Positions 1 through 6,319 of a stretch of DNA of 7,990 nt are shown one piece after another. Each line of letters begins with the position of its first letter. Within the stretch, counting starts at the first letter, position 1. The notes beneath the pieces were generated by a model. The model was not told the origin of the DNA and made no database searches. It worked only from the letters and a program-made list of their open reading frames with translations. Source of the DNA: Clostridiales bacterium (GTDB lineage Bacteria; Bacillota; Clostridia; Lachnospirales; CAG-274); the NCBI GenBank assembly GCA_021202835.1, contig JAJQCI010000288.1, forward strand, positions 1 to 7,990. The letters are read 5' to 3'. Both the position numbers and the translations under genes were made by a program.

Positions 1-4
1 ATGA

Positions 5-10
5 TATACT
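5..10 (+). promoter_or_regulatory. Possible -10 element upstream of the secreted-protein gene
   Basis: TATACT at 5-10 resembles a sigma-A -10 hexamer and lies about 50 bases before the start codon at 62. Any -35 element would fall outside the window, so the call rests on one hexamer in AT-rich sequence and is weak. Confidence 0.25.
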
Positions 11-48
11 GATACAGTAAAACCCAAAAAACGAATTAAAAGATTAAA

Positions 49-55
49 AAGGAGG
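49..55 (+). promoter_or_regulatory. Ribosome binding site that fixes a GTG start
   Basis: AAGGAGG at 49-55 is a near-perfect Shine-Dalgarno sequence. It sits six bases before the GTG at 62, which is followed directly by a classic lysine-rich signal-peptide N-terminus. This supports GTG rather than a downstream ATG as the start. Confidence 0.85.
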
Positions 56-61
56 ATATAA

Positions 62-2287
62 GTGAAAAACAAATCTGTAAATATCATATTTAAAACAATT
101 GCCTTTGCGCTGTTTCTTTCGGCGCTTATTACATTGGCATCTACAAGTGTCTTTGCGGCGAGTGTCAAGCTTTCTTCATCTGCCGTCAAGCTTTCAAAGG
201 GAGACACTGTTTCAAACACATTGACCATAACCTTAAACAAAAACGAGGTTGAAATTTTAAAGGATTCCATTACAGTTACTCTTGACGGAGCCGAATGGAA
301 CAACTACAGCAGCGAGGGTAATATTACCGCCGGTGTTACATACAAAAAAGTTTCCGACACTCAGATTGAAATTCATATCGAGCCTACGGAAAAAATGCTT
401 GAAAAGGGCTGCACTATTCCTGTTCCTTTAAAATGTACTATTACAAGCAACCAGGGTGAAATATCCGCAACAACAAGCTACGGTATTGACGGCTACACCG
501 ACAACCGCCAGGTTTTTGCAAGATGTAACTATACAAGAGCTTATCTCAGCGGAAAAGTAATTGAAAGAAAAAAGGGAGAAGAGGTATATTCCTCCAAAAA
601 CACCAAAACCACCTACAATAATTTAATAATTTACGTAGTCGGCGATGACATTTTAAAGACGAAAAACGGTATTACAGTTACTCTTGAGGGTATGACATGG
701 AGCCGTTACAGCAAATCGGGAAGTGTTAAAAACAATGCTCAAATAAGCACGTTATATACTAAGGTCGACGCAAATACAATAAAGGTTTATCCCACAAGCG
801 TCACCGACCATATGCTTTATTCAAGCTACACAATGACAATTCCCCTTGCCGGAACGATAACGGGCACCGGAGCTTTAAAGGCAACTGTTAACTTCGGCAC
901 AGACGACATTGAAGAAAGTGTTGTTACCTTCGGCTACTGCAGCGACGGTGATATTACGCTCACAGCCTCTTCAAATAATCAAATCGGAAGTATAGGCACT
1001 GTAGGCGACATTGTAATTAACGACACAACAACTCAGGAATTTAAGAAAAACACCAAATTTACGGTTACTCTTCAGCAGTCCTACTATTTCTATCAGGTTC
1101 CCACAGTGGTCGGAACAGGCAAATATGAAGACAAATGTTCTGTTGCCCTGACAAAAGACAATACCAAACAGTGTGTTATAACAATGACGGATATAATAGA
1201 TTCCGGCAGCACGGGAACTATAACCCTGAAGGATGTTGTAATAGAAAGAACATCCCAAACCGAATTTAAATCTCAGGACATTACGGCTGTTCTTGCCGCA
1301 ACAGGCTGGGAAGACTATGAGTCAACAGCCGTGATAGCCACATATTCGAAGGACACCGAATACAATCCTCCGTTAAGAATAGCCACATCAAACGCAAATG
1401 CAGGGGCAAAGGAATATTCAAGACTCGGAAATATAACCTTCTCCGACAGCGGCTCTGACAGAAACTACGCAGTAAATGAAAAAATCGTAATGACATTCGA
1501 CAACGATTTTTACTGGTTTACAGACGGCGCTGAGCCCAAGCTCACCACAACAGGCAAGTTCGCAGACGCATGTATATTTAAGTTTAATACAGAAAACAAA
1601 AACGAAGCCTATATAGTGTTTACAAAAAACATAACATCTCAAAGTGCAGGCACAATCGTTATATCCGGCATTCAGGTTCAGAGAGATTCAAGCGACTATT
1701 TCGAATTTCTTAATATGACGGCTTATATCGACAGCTCACCTGCCACAACAAACACTATTCAGGTAGGAAAATACAGCCCTACTCTTACCGGAGAGCTTAC
1801 ATCAACTACAACCACAACAACGACTGAAGCCACCACCGAAGCAACAACGGAAAGCGCAGACGAATCAGAAGCTTCCGATGAAAACTCCGACGGAAACGCT
1901 GTTGTTAAATTTGTAATAGGCGATATAAGCTATTTTATAAACGGCTCGGAGCTTGAGCTTAATTCGGCGCCCTACATAAAGGACGGCTACACAATGCTGC
2001 CCATAAGAGTTTTGGCAAACTTAACCGGAATTTCCGACGACGGCATAAGCTATGAAGACGGAACAGCCACCTTCAGTGTAGGCGGAGTGCCTATGCTTAT
2101 AATTTCCGCCGGCGAGCCAACGTTCACCGTAAACGGCACAGAAAAAGACCTATCAACAACAGCTGAAATTCAAAACGGAACAATGTTCCTGCCTATGAGA
2201 GACTTAATAAATGCTTTGGGTATCTCAGATGAAAACATAGGCTTTGACGCCGAAACAAAAACAGTAACAATAACTGTTTCAAAATAA
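62..2287 (+). CDS. Secreted repeat protein with C-terminal copper-amine-oxidase-N-like stalk domain
   Basis: This 741-residue protein is predicted to be exported. Residues 2-4 are basic, about 8-28 are hydrophobic, and a signal peptidase site is likely after VFA at 30-32. Four modules follow. Two of one type lie at about 35-150 and 160-290, each with an ITVTL(D/E)G-x2-W-x2-Y core. Two of a second type lie at about 300-440 and 440-578, each with a T-T/G-T-GK(Y/F)-x-D/A core and an S-x-GTI-x-(L/I) strand. A linker rich in Thr, Glu and Ser spans about 580-615. Residues from about 617 to the end carry two copies of the pattern INGS/VNGT, then a LP(I/M)R-x-L motif and a predicted strand. This is typical of the copper amine oxidase N-terminal domain family (PF07833), which Clostridia use as a non-enzymatic stalk or surface-association module. 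No amine oxidase catalytic domain is present. There is no LPXTG motif, SLH domain or C-terminal TM helix, so the protein may be released or held non-covalently. The ligand of the repeat modules cannot be named. The gene appears monocistronic, with its own terminator downstream. Confidence 0.9.
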   Translation: MKNKSVNIIFKTIAFALFLSALITLASTSVFAASVKLSSSAVKLSKGDTVSNTLTITLNKNEVEILKDSITVTLDGAEWNNYSSEGNITAGVTYKKVSDTQIEIHIEPTEKMLEKGCTIPVPLKCTITSNQGEISATTSYGIDGYTDNRQVFARCNYTRAYLSGKVIERKKGEEVYSSKNTKTTYNNLIIYVVGDDILKTKNGITVTLEGMTWSRYSKSGSVKNNAQISTLYTKVDANTIKVYPTSVTDHMLYSSYTMTIPLAGTITGTGALKATVNFGTDDIEESVVTFGYCSDGDITLTASSNNQIGSIGTVGDIVINDTTTQEFKKNTKFTVTLQQSYYFYQVPTVVGTGKYEDKCSVALTKDNTKQCVITMTDIIDSGSTGTITLKDVVIERTSQTEFKSQDITAVLAATGWEDYESTAVIATYSKDTEYNPPLRIATSNANAGAKEYSRLGNITFSDSGSDRNYAVNEKIVMTFDNDFYWFTDGAEPKLTTTGKFADACIFKFNTENKNEAYIVFTKNITSQSAGTIVISGIQVQRDSSDYFEFLNMTAYIDSSPATTNTIQVGKYSPTLTGELTSTTTTTTTEATTEATTESADESEASDENSDGNAVVKFVIGDISYFINGSELELNSAPYIKDGYTMLPIRVLANLTGISDDGISYEDGTATFSVGGVPMLIISAGEPTFTVNGTEKDLSTTAEIQNGTMFLPMRDLINALGISDENIGFDAETKTVTITVSK
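269..687 (+). repeat. Internal module duplication within the secreted-protein gene
   Basis: The 17-mer ATTACAGTTACTCTTGA occurs exactly at 269-285 and again at 671-687, at equivalent positions of the first two protein modules (ITVTLDG and ITVTLEG). The flanking codons also align, with W-x2-Y-S following in both. This indicates tandem duplication of a module of about 400 bases. The rest of the two modules has diverged considerably, so the exact DNA identity is confined to the core. Confidence 0.7.
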
Positions 2288-2310
2288 AAAACATACTTAA
2301 AGCAATTTTA

Positions 2311-2340
2311 AGCACCGGCCAAAAACCGGTGCTTGTTTTT
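2311..2340. terminator. Rho-independent terminator between convergent genes
   Basis: AGCACCGG (2311-2318) pairs perfectly with CCGGTGCT (2326-2333) around a seven-base loop. On the plus strand it is followed by TGTTTTTT, a good U-tract, so it should terminate the secreted-protein gene. On the minus strand it lies just past the LysR stop codon and is followed by TAAAATTGCTTT, a weaker tract, so it may act in both directions. The LysR stop codon overlaps the plus-strand T-run. Confidence 0.9.
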
Positions 2341-3230
2341 TACCCACAATTTCTGCTTTGACAAAGATTTATAAAAAGCTTCATAAGCGGACTTAACCAT
2401 TTATTTTTGTGATGGGCACACACCGCCGTTATGTCTGCGCCTGAAATTTCCGTGGGAATTTCCACAAGCTCGCCCTTTTCCACTTCCTCACTTAGGGTAA
2501 ACTCTGGCAGATATGTAAAGCCCATATTATTTTTAACCAGATTTTTTATTGTGGGAATACTCCACAGCTCCGTTGTATGCTCCAAAACAATTGACTTTTT
2601 GCGAAGATAGTCTTCAAAAATTTGTCTGAAAACACAATTCTTTTCATTTATTATAAATGTATGGGGCAAAACCCTGTCTTCTGTTATAAAATCGGAAAAG
2701 CCTTCTTTAAATTCGTGAGAAGCCGCTAAAACCAGAGGTGAGCGGCAGATTTCATAAGCGGTGAGGCTTGACCCGAAGCCGCCGGCTTCCTTATAGAACA
2801 CCCCTAAATCCAAATCACCGCAAATAAGCCCGTCTCTTATATCATAACAGTTCATTGACTGCAGAAGAAGCCTTGCTTCCGGCGCCCTTTTGTGAAGCTC
2901 TCTTAAAATTTCAGGCAGCTTATAACACAAAACCGACTCAGCACAGCCTATTTTAAGCTCCTCTCTGTACTCCTTTACATCCTTTCCGAAATCTTTAAGT
3001 CTTTCCGCAGATTTAACAACATCATCGGCATAGGGCAGAAATTTTTCTCCTGCCTTTGTAAGCATCATATTCCTGCCGATTTTTTCAAAAAGCTTTACTG
3101 AAAACTCCTGTTCGAGCTGGCCTATTTGAAAGGTAATTGTCGACTGGGTATAATTAAGCTTTTCAGCTGTCTTTGTAAAGCTGCCTGTTTCCACTATAGT
3201 TTTAAACGTATTAATATATTTTAGCTCCAT
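2340..3230 (-). CDS. LysR-family transcriptional regulator
   Basis: This 296-residue protein has the usual LysR length and layout. An N-terminal winged helix-turn-helix spans about 1-60, with the family signature F(T)-x-TAEKLNYTQST-x-T-x2-I-x2-LE and then the wing LFE-x2-GR-x3-LT-x-AG. A linker helix follows, and a substrate-binding-like effector domain spans about 90-290. ATG at 3230 was chosen because MELKYINTF is the normal LysR beginning and GGCGGAG lies just upstream (3234-3240), although the three-base gap is short. An in-frame GTG at 3242 would add four residues but has no ribosome binding site. The gene is divergent from the transporter at 3360, with a shared regulatory region between them. 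This is the classic arrangement for a LysR protein controlling its neighbour and itself. The effector is unknown; it may be a substrate of the transporter (inference). Confidence 0.95.
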   Translation of the reverse strand: MELKYINTFKTIVETGSFTKTAEKLNYTQSTITFQIGQLEQEFSVKLFEKIGRNMMLTKAGEKFLPYADDVVKSAERLKDFGKDVKEYREELKIGCAESVLCYKLPEILRELHKRAPEARLLLQSMNCYDIRDGLICGDLDLGVFYKEAGGFGSSLTAYEICRSPLVLAASHEFKEGFSDFITEDRVLPHTFIINEKNCVFRQIFEDYLRKKSIVLEHTTELWSIPTIKNLVKNNMGFTYLPEFTLSEEVEKGELVEIPTEISGADITAVCAHHKNKWLSPLMKLFINLCQSRNCG

Positions 3231-3244
3231 ATTCTCCGCCACTG

Positions 3245-3259
3245 TTCAATATTTTTGAA
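3245..3259. promoter_or_regulatory. Candidate LysR-type box (T-N11-A)
   Basis: TTCAA at 3245-3249 and TTGAA at 3255-3259 form an inverted repeat with a five-base centre. T at 3246 and A at 3258 give the T-N11-A pattern typical of LysR-family binding sites. It lies just upstream of the lysR start, where autoregulation is usual. In AT-rich DNA such a repeat can occur by chance. Confidence 0.45.
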
Positions 3260-3267
3260 GTTTATAT

Positions 3268-3296
3268 TTAAATGTTTCAATTTGATTAAATGTTTC
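3268..3296. repeat. 11-bp direct repeat in the divergent promoter region
   Basis: TTAAATGTTTC occurs exactly at 3268-3278 and at 3286-3296, with start points 18 bases apart (nearly two helical turns). The second copy overlaps the end of the predicted -35 hexamer of the transporter promoter. This placement suits a regulator bound on one DNA face, possibly the divergent LysR protein. The repeat is directly visible; its role as an operator is inference. Confidence 0.5.
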
Positions 3297-3310
3297 TGCT
3301 ATGCTATTAT
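3282..3310 (+). promoter_or_regulatory. Sigma-A-type promoter for the transporter gene
   Basis: TTGATT (3282-3287) and TATTAT (3305-3310) are separated by 17 bases, and a TG at 3302-3303 gives an extended -10 (TGCTATTAT). Transcription would begin near 3317, leaving a 5' leader of about 43 bases that contains the AAGGAG ribosome binding site at 3344-3349. Confidence 0.7.
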
Positions 3311-3359
3311 ACTATATAAGAAATATAATTTCAATAAAAAAATAAGGAGAATCGAAAAT

Positions 3360-4560
3360 ATGAAGGAAAGAAAAAATACATCCGTTTTTACCTGTATAGC
3401 CGTCGTTGCGGCGGTTTGCCTTATACATGGAACAATGACTACGGCATTATGATGAACGGCCTTTTGGAGCCTACAGGCTTAGACTATGCCTCCATAAGCT
3501 TCTGTATAGGCGTCGGCGCCTTTATTTACGGACTTGTTCAGCCCTTTTTGGGTATGCTGGCTTTAAAAAAATCAAACGCTTTTGTAATGATGTTGGGAAT
3601 TATTTTAACTATTACAGGGCTTTTTATAACACCCCTATGCAGAAGCTTTCTCACTCTTTTTATTTTTTTCGGTCTAATTCTTCCCCTGGGAACAACAGGG
3701 CTTTGTTTCGGAATAATTATGGGGCAATAACCCCTGTTTTGGGAGAACGAAGGGCCGCCCTTGTTTCGGGAATTGTTCAGGCCGGCGCCGGCGTCGGCGA
3801 CTGTCTTATGTCTCCCGGACTTCAGGCTCTTATTTCAAATTTCGGAATCAGGGCCGCAATGAGCCTTATTACAATACCGTTTTTTATAATGATTCCAATA
3901 GCCTTATGGATAGGCTCGGTTAACAAAGAACATATTTCCGAAGAGAAAAAAGAAGCCGCTGCAAAAACCGGGCTAATCTCTATGCTGGGCGAGGCCTTTA
4001 AAGACAGAGACTACCGCCTCATACTTATAAGCTTCGGAACCTGCGGCTTTAATATGTCAATTATAGAAAGCCATATTTTTTCACAGTTTGTTTCAAACGG
4101 CATAAGCGAAACCGCAGCTTCCTTTGCCCTTATGATTTACGGCATAGCCACAATGACAGGCGCCGCAGCTTCCGGCTTTTTGGGAATAAAGTTTAAAATG
4201 AAAAATGTTTTGGGCACTGTTTATGGGCTTCGGGTTATAATTTCGGCCGGCTTTCTTCTTCTGCCAAAAACTCCCCTTTTCGCCTTTGTTTCAACTGCCC
4301 TCTTGGGCTTAAGCGGTGACTCCACCGTTCCCCCCACAACAGGAATAATAAGCCGAAAATTCGGCGCCGAAAAAATGGCGGTTCTCTACGGCTTCGCTTT
4401 AATAGGCCATCAGGCAGGGGCTTTCTTAAGCGCATATCTGGGCGGTGTTTTCATAAAAGCCGGCTTGGGCTACAGTCCTCTTTGGACGGTAAATCTCTTT
4501 TTAGCCGCCATAGCCTCCGCCTCCGCTTTTTCAATACATTCCGGCAAGGCGCAGATATAA
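3360..4560 (+). pseudogene. Major facilitator superfamily transporter, frame broken by two 1-base deletions
   Basis: Adding one base at each of two places restores a continuous protein of 400 residues, the normal length for a 12-helix MFS carrier. The start at 3360 follows AAGGAG (3344-3349) by ten bases. Segment 1 (3360 to about 3433) gives a short N-terminus and the first membrane helix and would stop at 3452. Segment 2 (about 3434-3724) continues with NDYGIMMNGLLEPTGLDYAS and helices 2-4 and stops at 3730. Segment 3 (from about 3725) runs from AITPVLGERRAALVSGI to the end. Recognisable MFS features are the loop GERRAALVSGIVQAGAGVG after helix 4, a charged central loop (about KEHISEEKKEAAAK), and a C-half signature with PPTTGIISRKFGAEK followed by GHQAGAFLSAYLGG. 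That last motif is typical of monocarboxylate-porter or oxalate/formate-antiporter-like MFS proteins. The substrate cannot be assigned. Unless the sequence has errors, the first stop truncates the protein after 30 residues. The sequence is otherwise well preserved, so a sequencing error or a very recent mutation is more likely than long decay. Confidence 0.85.
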
Positions 4561-4643
4561 ACATTCAGCAGCAGCGCCTGTCAATCTCCCACTGTTTCAC
4601 GCTGTCAGAATACACTTACGCAGATGCAGAGCTAAACACAAAC

Positions 4644-4675
4644 GAAAGCACGGCTTTGGGAGGAGCCGTGCTTTC
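4644..4675. terminator. Hairpin terminator, probably bidirectional
   Basis: GAAAGCACGGCT (4644-4655) pairs perfectly with AGCCGTGCTTTC (4664-4675) around an eight-base loop. On the plus strand, after the transporter gene, the only U-run is the TTT inside the stem. On the minus strand the stem is followed by GTTTGTGTTT, a better U-rich tail, so it may also stop transcription coming from gltBD. Confidence 0.7.
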
Positions 4676-4703
4676 AAGCTAAAATATTAAGGAGATGAAT
4701 TAT

Positions 4704-4836
4704 ATAATAACACGGCCGTCCGAAGAAAACGCCGTATTATCCTGATTTTAAGCAACAGTTCAGCCGTCTAAACGGCGTCGGATGCACATAAGACGCTTAA
4801 GCGAGCTGTTTGGCGCTCCGCCCGTACAGAGTACGG
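4704..4836. repeat. Cluster of short inverted repeats built on GCCGT/ACGGC
   Basis: The stretch contains an 8-bp palindrome ACGGCCGT (4712-4719) and an arm pair ATAAT-bulge-ACGGC (4704-4716) with GCCGTATTAT (4731-4740). It also contains a hairpin GCCGT-CTAA-ACGGC (4763-4776), a 10-bp palindrome CGCTTAAGCG (4794-4803) and a hairpin CCGTAC-AGA-GTACGG (4822-4836). The density of foldable elements suggests a structured RNA, a weak terminator series for gltD, or a dispersed intergenic repeat. The sequence alone cannot separate these. Confidence 0.45.
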
Positions 4837-4861
4837 CAGAACTATTATGATTTAGGGGCAA

Positions 4862-6319
4862 TCAGTTCTTGAGATATTTATCACACTCCAAAGCGGCTTC
4901 TCTGCCCTCGTGTATTGCCCAAACAACGAGAGACTGGCCTCTTCTCATATCGCCTGCGGAGAAAACACCGTTTAAGTTTGTGCAGTATTTTCCGGGAGGT
5001 GTGAGAACATTGCTTCTTTGGTTTGTTTCAAGACCTATTTCTTTTATTATATCCTGCTCGGGGCCCATAAAGCCCATAGCTATAAGCAAAAGCTGACAGG
5101 GGAGAATCTTTTCGGAGCCCTTTATAGGCTTAGGCACCATTCTGCCCCCTTGATTAACCCATTCAACCTTAGAGGTATGAACCTCCTTAATGTTTCCGTA
5201 GGAATCACCCACAAGCTTAGTGGCGGTTGTCAAATATGTTCTGGGGTCTTTGCCGTAAAGGTAAATTGCCTCCTCCTGACCGTAGTCAACCTTTTTGATT
5301 CTGGGCCACTGGGGCCAGGGGTTTTCCTCACGGCGCCCTACAGTCAGCTCTGGCATAATTTCAAGCTGTGTTACACTCTTGCAGCCGTGACGGATAGACG
5401 TTCCCACACAGTCTGTTCCCGTGTCGCCGCCGCCGATTATAACAACGTTTTTGCCCTTAGCCGAAATGAATTCGCCGTCTTCAAGGTTAGAGTCCAAAAG
5501 GTTCCTTGTGTTTCTGCTTAAAAAGTCAACGGCAAAATAGATTCCGTTTAAATCTCTTCCTTCAATCTGTAAATCTCTGGGCTTTGTTGCTCCGCAGCAG
5601 AAAACGGTAGCGTCAAACTCGCCTACAAGCCTTTCTGCAGGGTAGTCCTTTCCTATGGCTGTATTTGTCTTAAACTCTATGCCCTCTTCGGAAAGAATGT
5701 TTATTCTTCTTTCAACAACTGACTTGTCAAGCTTCATGTTTGGAATACCGTACATAAGCAGTCCGCCGCATCTGTCGGCTCTTTCGAAAACAGTCACGCT
5801 GTGGCCCAGTCTGTTTAAAAGCTGGGCACAGGCCAGGCCGGAGGGGCCGGAGCCTACAACGGCAACTCTCTTTCCCGTACGAACCTTAGGCACAACGGGA
5901 ACAACCTTGCCCTCTTCAAACATTTTGTCTATAATGTGTACTTCTATATTTTTAACCGTAACAGCCGGCTCATGCATACCCAGAGTACAGCTGCCCTCAC
6001 AGAGAGCAGGGCAGGCTCTGCCCGTAAATTCGGGGAAGGGGCTTGTAAGGGAAAGACGGCGGTAGGCCTCTTCATACTTTCCTCTGTAAACAAGGTCATT
6101 CCATTCGGGAATAAGATTTCCCAATGGGCAGCCCCCTACAACGGGGTCCCCTGTGTGGCAGAAGGGAATTCCGCAGTTCATACATCTTGCGCCCTGTTTT
6201 CTCAAAGCCGCTTCGTCAAAATGAGTGTGAAATTCGCTCCAGCCCTTGATTCTTTCTTCGGGAGCCACATCTTTGGGAAGCTCACGGTTATATTCCAAAA
6301 ATCCTGTAGGTTTACCCAT
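4862..6319 (-). CDS. gltD: Glutamate synthase (NADPH) small subunit
   Basis: This intact 485-residue protein is full length for the beta subunit of NADPH-dependent glutamate synthase (GOGAT). The subunit oxidises NADPH at FAD and passes electrons through iron-sulfur clusters to the large subunit. The N-terminal ferredoxin-like domain has Cys46, 49, 54 and 64 (C-x2-C-x4-C-x9-C) and a second set at Cys103, 107 and 111, matching the two 4Fe-4S sites of the family. An FAD-binding GSGPSG lies at 156-161, followed by E179-R180 and the CGGLLMYGIPNMKL segment. The NADPH-binding GGGDTG lies at 296-301. The C-terminus has the conserved FSAGDMRRGQSLVVWAI segment. The ATG at 6319 follows AAAGGAG (6331-6337), which lies inside the end of gltB, and the first eight bases overlap gltB (ATGGGTAA). 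The two genes are therefore co-transcribed and probably translationally coupled. The cytoplasmic product works in ammonia assimilation together with glutamine synthetase. Confidence 0.97.
   Translation of the reverse strand: MGKPTGFLEYNRELPKDVAPEERIKGWSEFHTHFDEAALRKQGARCMNCGIPFCHTGDPVVGGCPLGNLIPEWNDLVYRGKYEEAYRRLSLTSPFPEFTGRACPALCEGSCTLGMHEPAVTVKNIEVHIIDKMFEEGKVVPVVPKVRTGKRVAVVGSGPSGLACAQLLNRLGHSVTVFERADRCGGLLMYGIPNMKLDKSVVERRINILSEEGIEFKTNTAIGKDYPAERLVGEFDATVFCCGATKPRDLQIEGRDLNGIYFAVDFLSRNTRNLLDSNLEDGEFISAKGKNVVIIGGGDTGTDCVGTSIRHGCKSVTQLEIMPELTVGRREENPWPQWPRIKKVDYGQEEAIYLYGKDPRTYLTTATKLVGDSYGNIKEVHTSKVEWVNQGGRMVPKPIKGSEKILPCQLLLIAMGFMGPEQDIIKEIGLETNQRSNVLTPPGKYCTNLNGVFSAGDMRRGQSLVVWAIHEGREAALECDKYLKN

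Larger units (their letters stand above)
4561..4861. other. Non-coding gap of about 300 bases between convergent genes
   Basis: No reading frame here looks real. The first 80 bases show no clear signal. A 12-bp hairpin lies at 4644-4675. From about 4690 to 4840 there are several short hairpins built on the pentamer GCCGT/ACGGC. The stretch lies downstream of both the transporter and gltD, so neither promoter nor leader function for those genes is expected. Confidence 0.6.

Noticed and set aside
971..1642. Minus-strand frames opposite the secreted-protein gene
   Set aside because: They are Cys-rich, low-plausibility translations inside a clear coding region on the other strand.
1912..2287. 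A copper amine oxidase enzyme
   Set aside because: Only the N-terminal-like stalk domain is present. The catalytic domain with its topaquinone tyrosine is absent.
3255..3359. Upstream extension of the transporter start to an ATG at 3255
   Set aside because: It would place the promoter inside the gene, is AT-rich with an implausible translation, and the ATG at 3360 has a good ribosome binding site.
4561..4643. Possible coding remnant on the minus strand (short run reading about SDSVKQWEID)
   Set aside because: The run is interrupted by stops on both sides and I cannot tie it to any known protein; it is too short to support.
4695..4745. Sixteen-codon frame after AAGGAG in the gap
   Set aside because: The GGAG directly abuts the ATG with no spacing, and the frame runs through hairpin-forming sequence.
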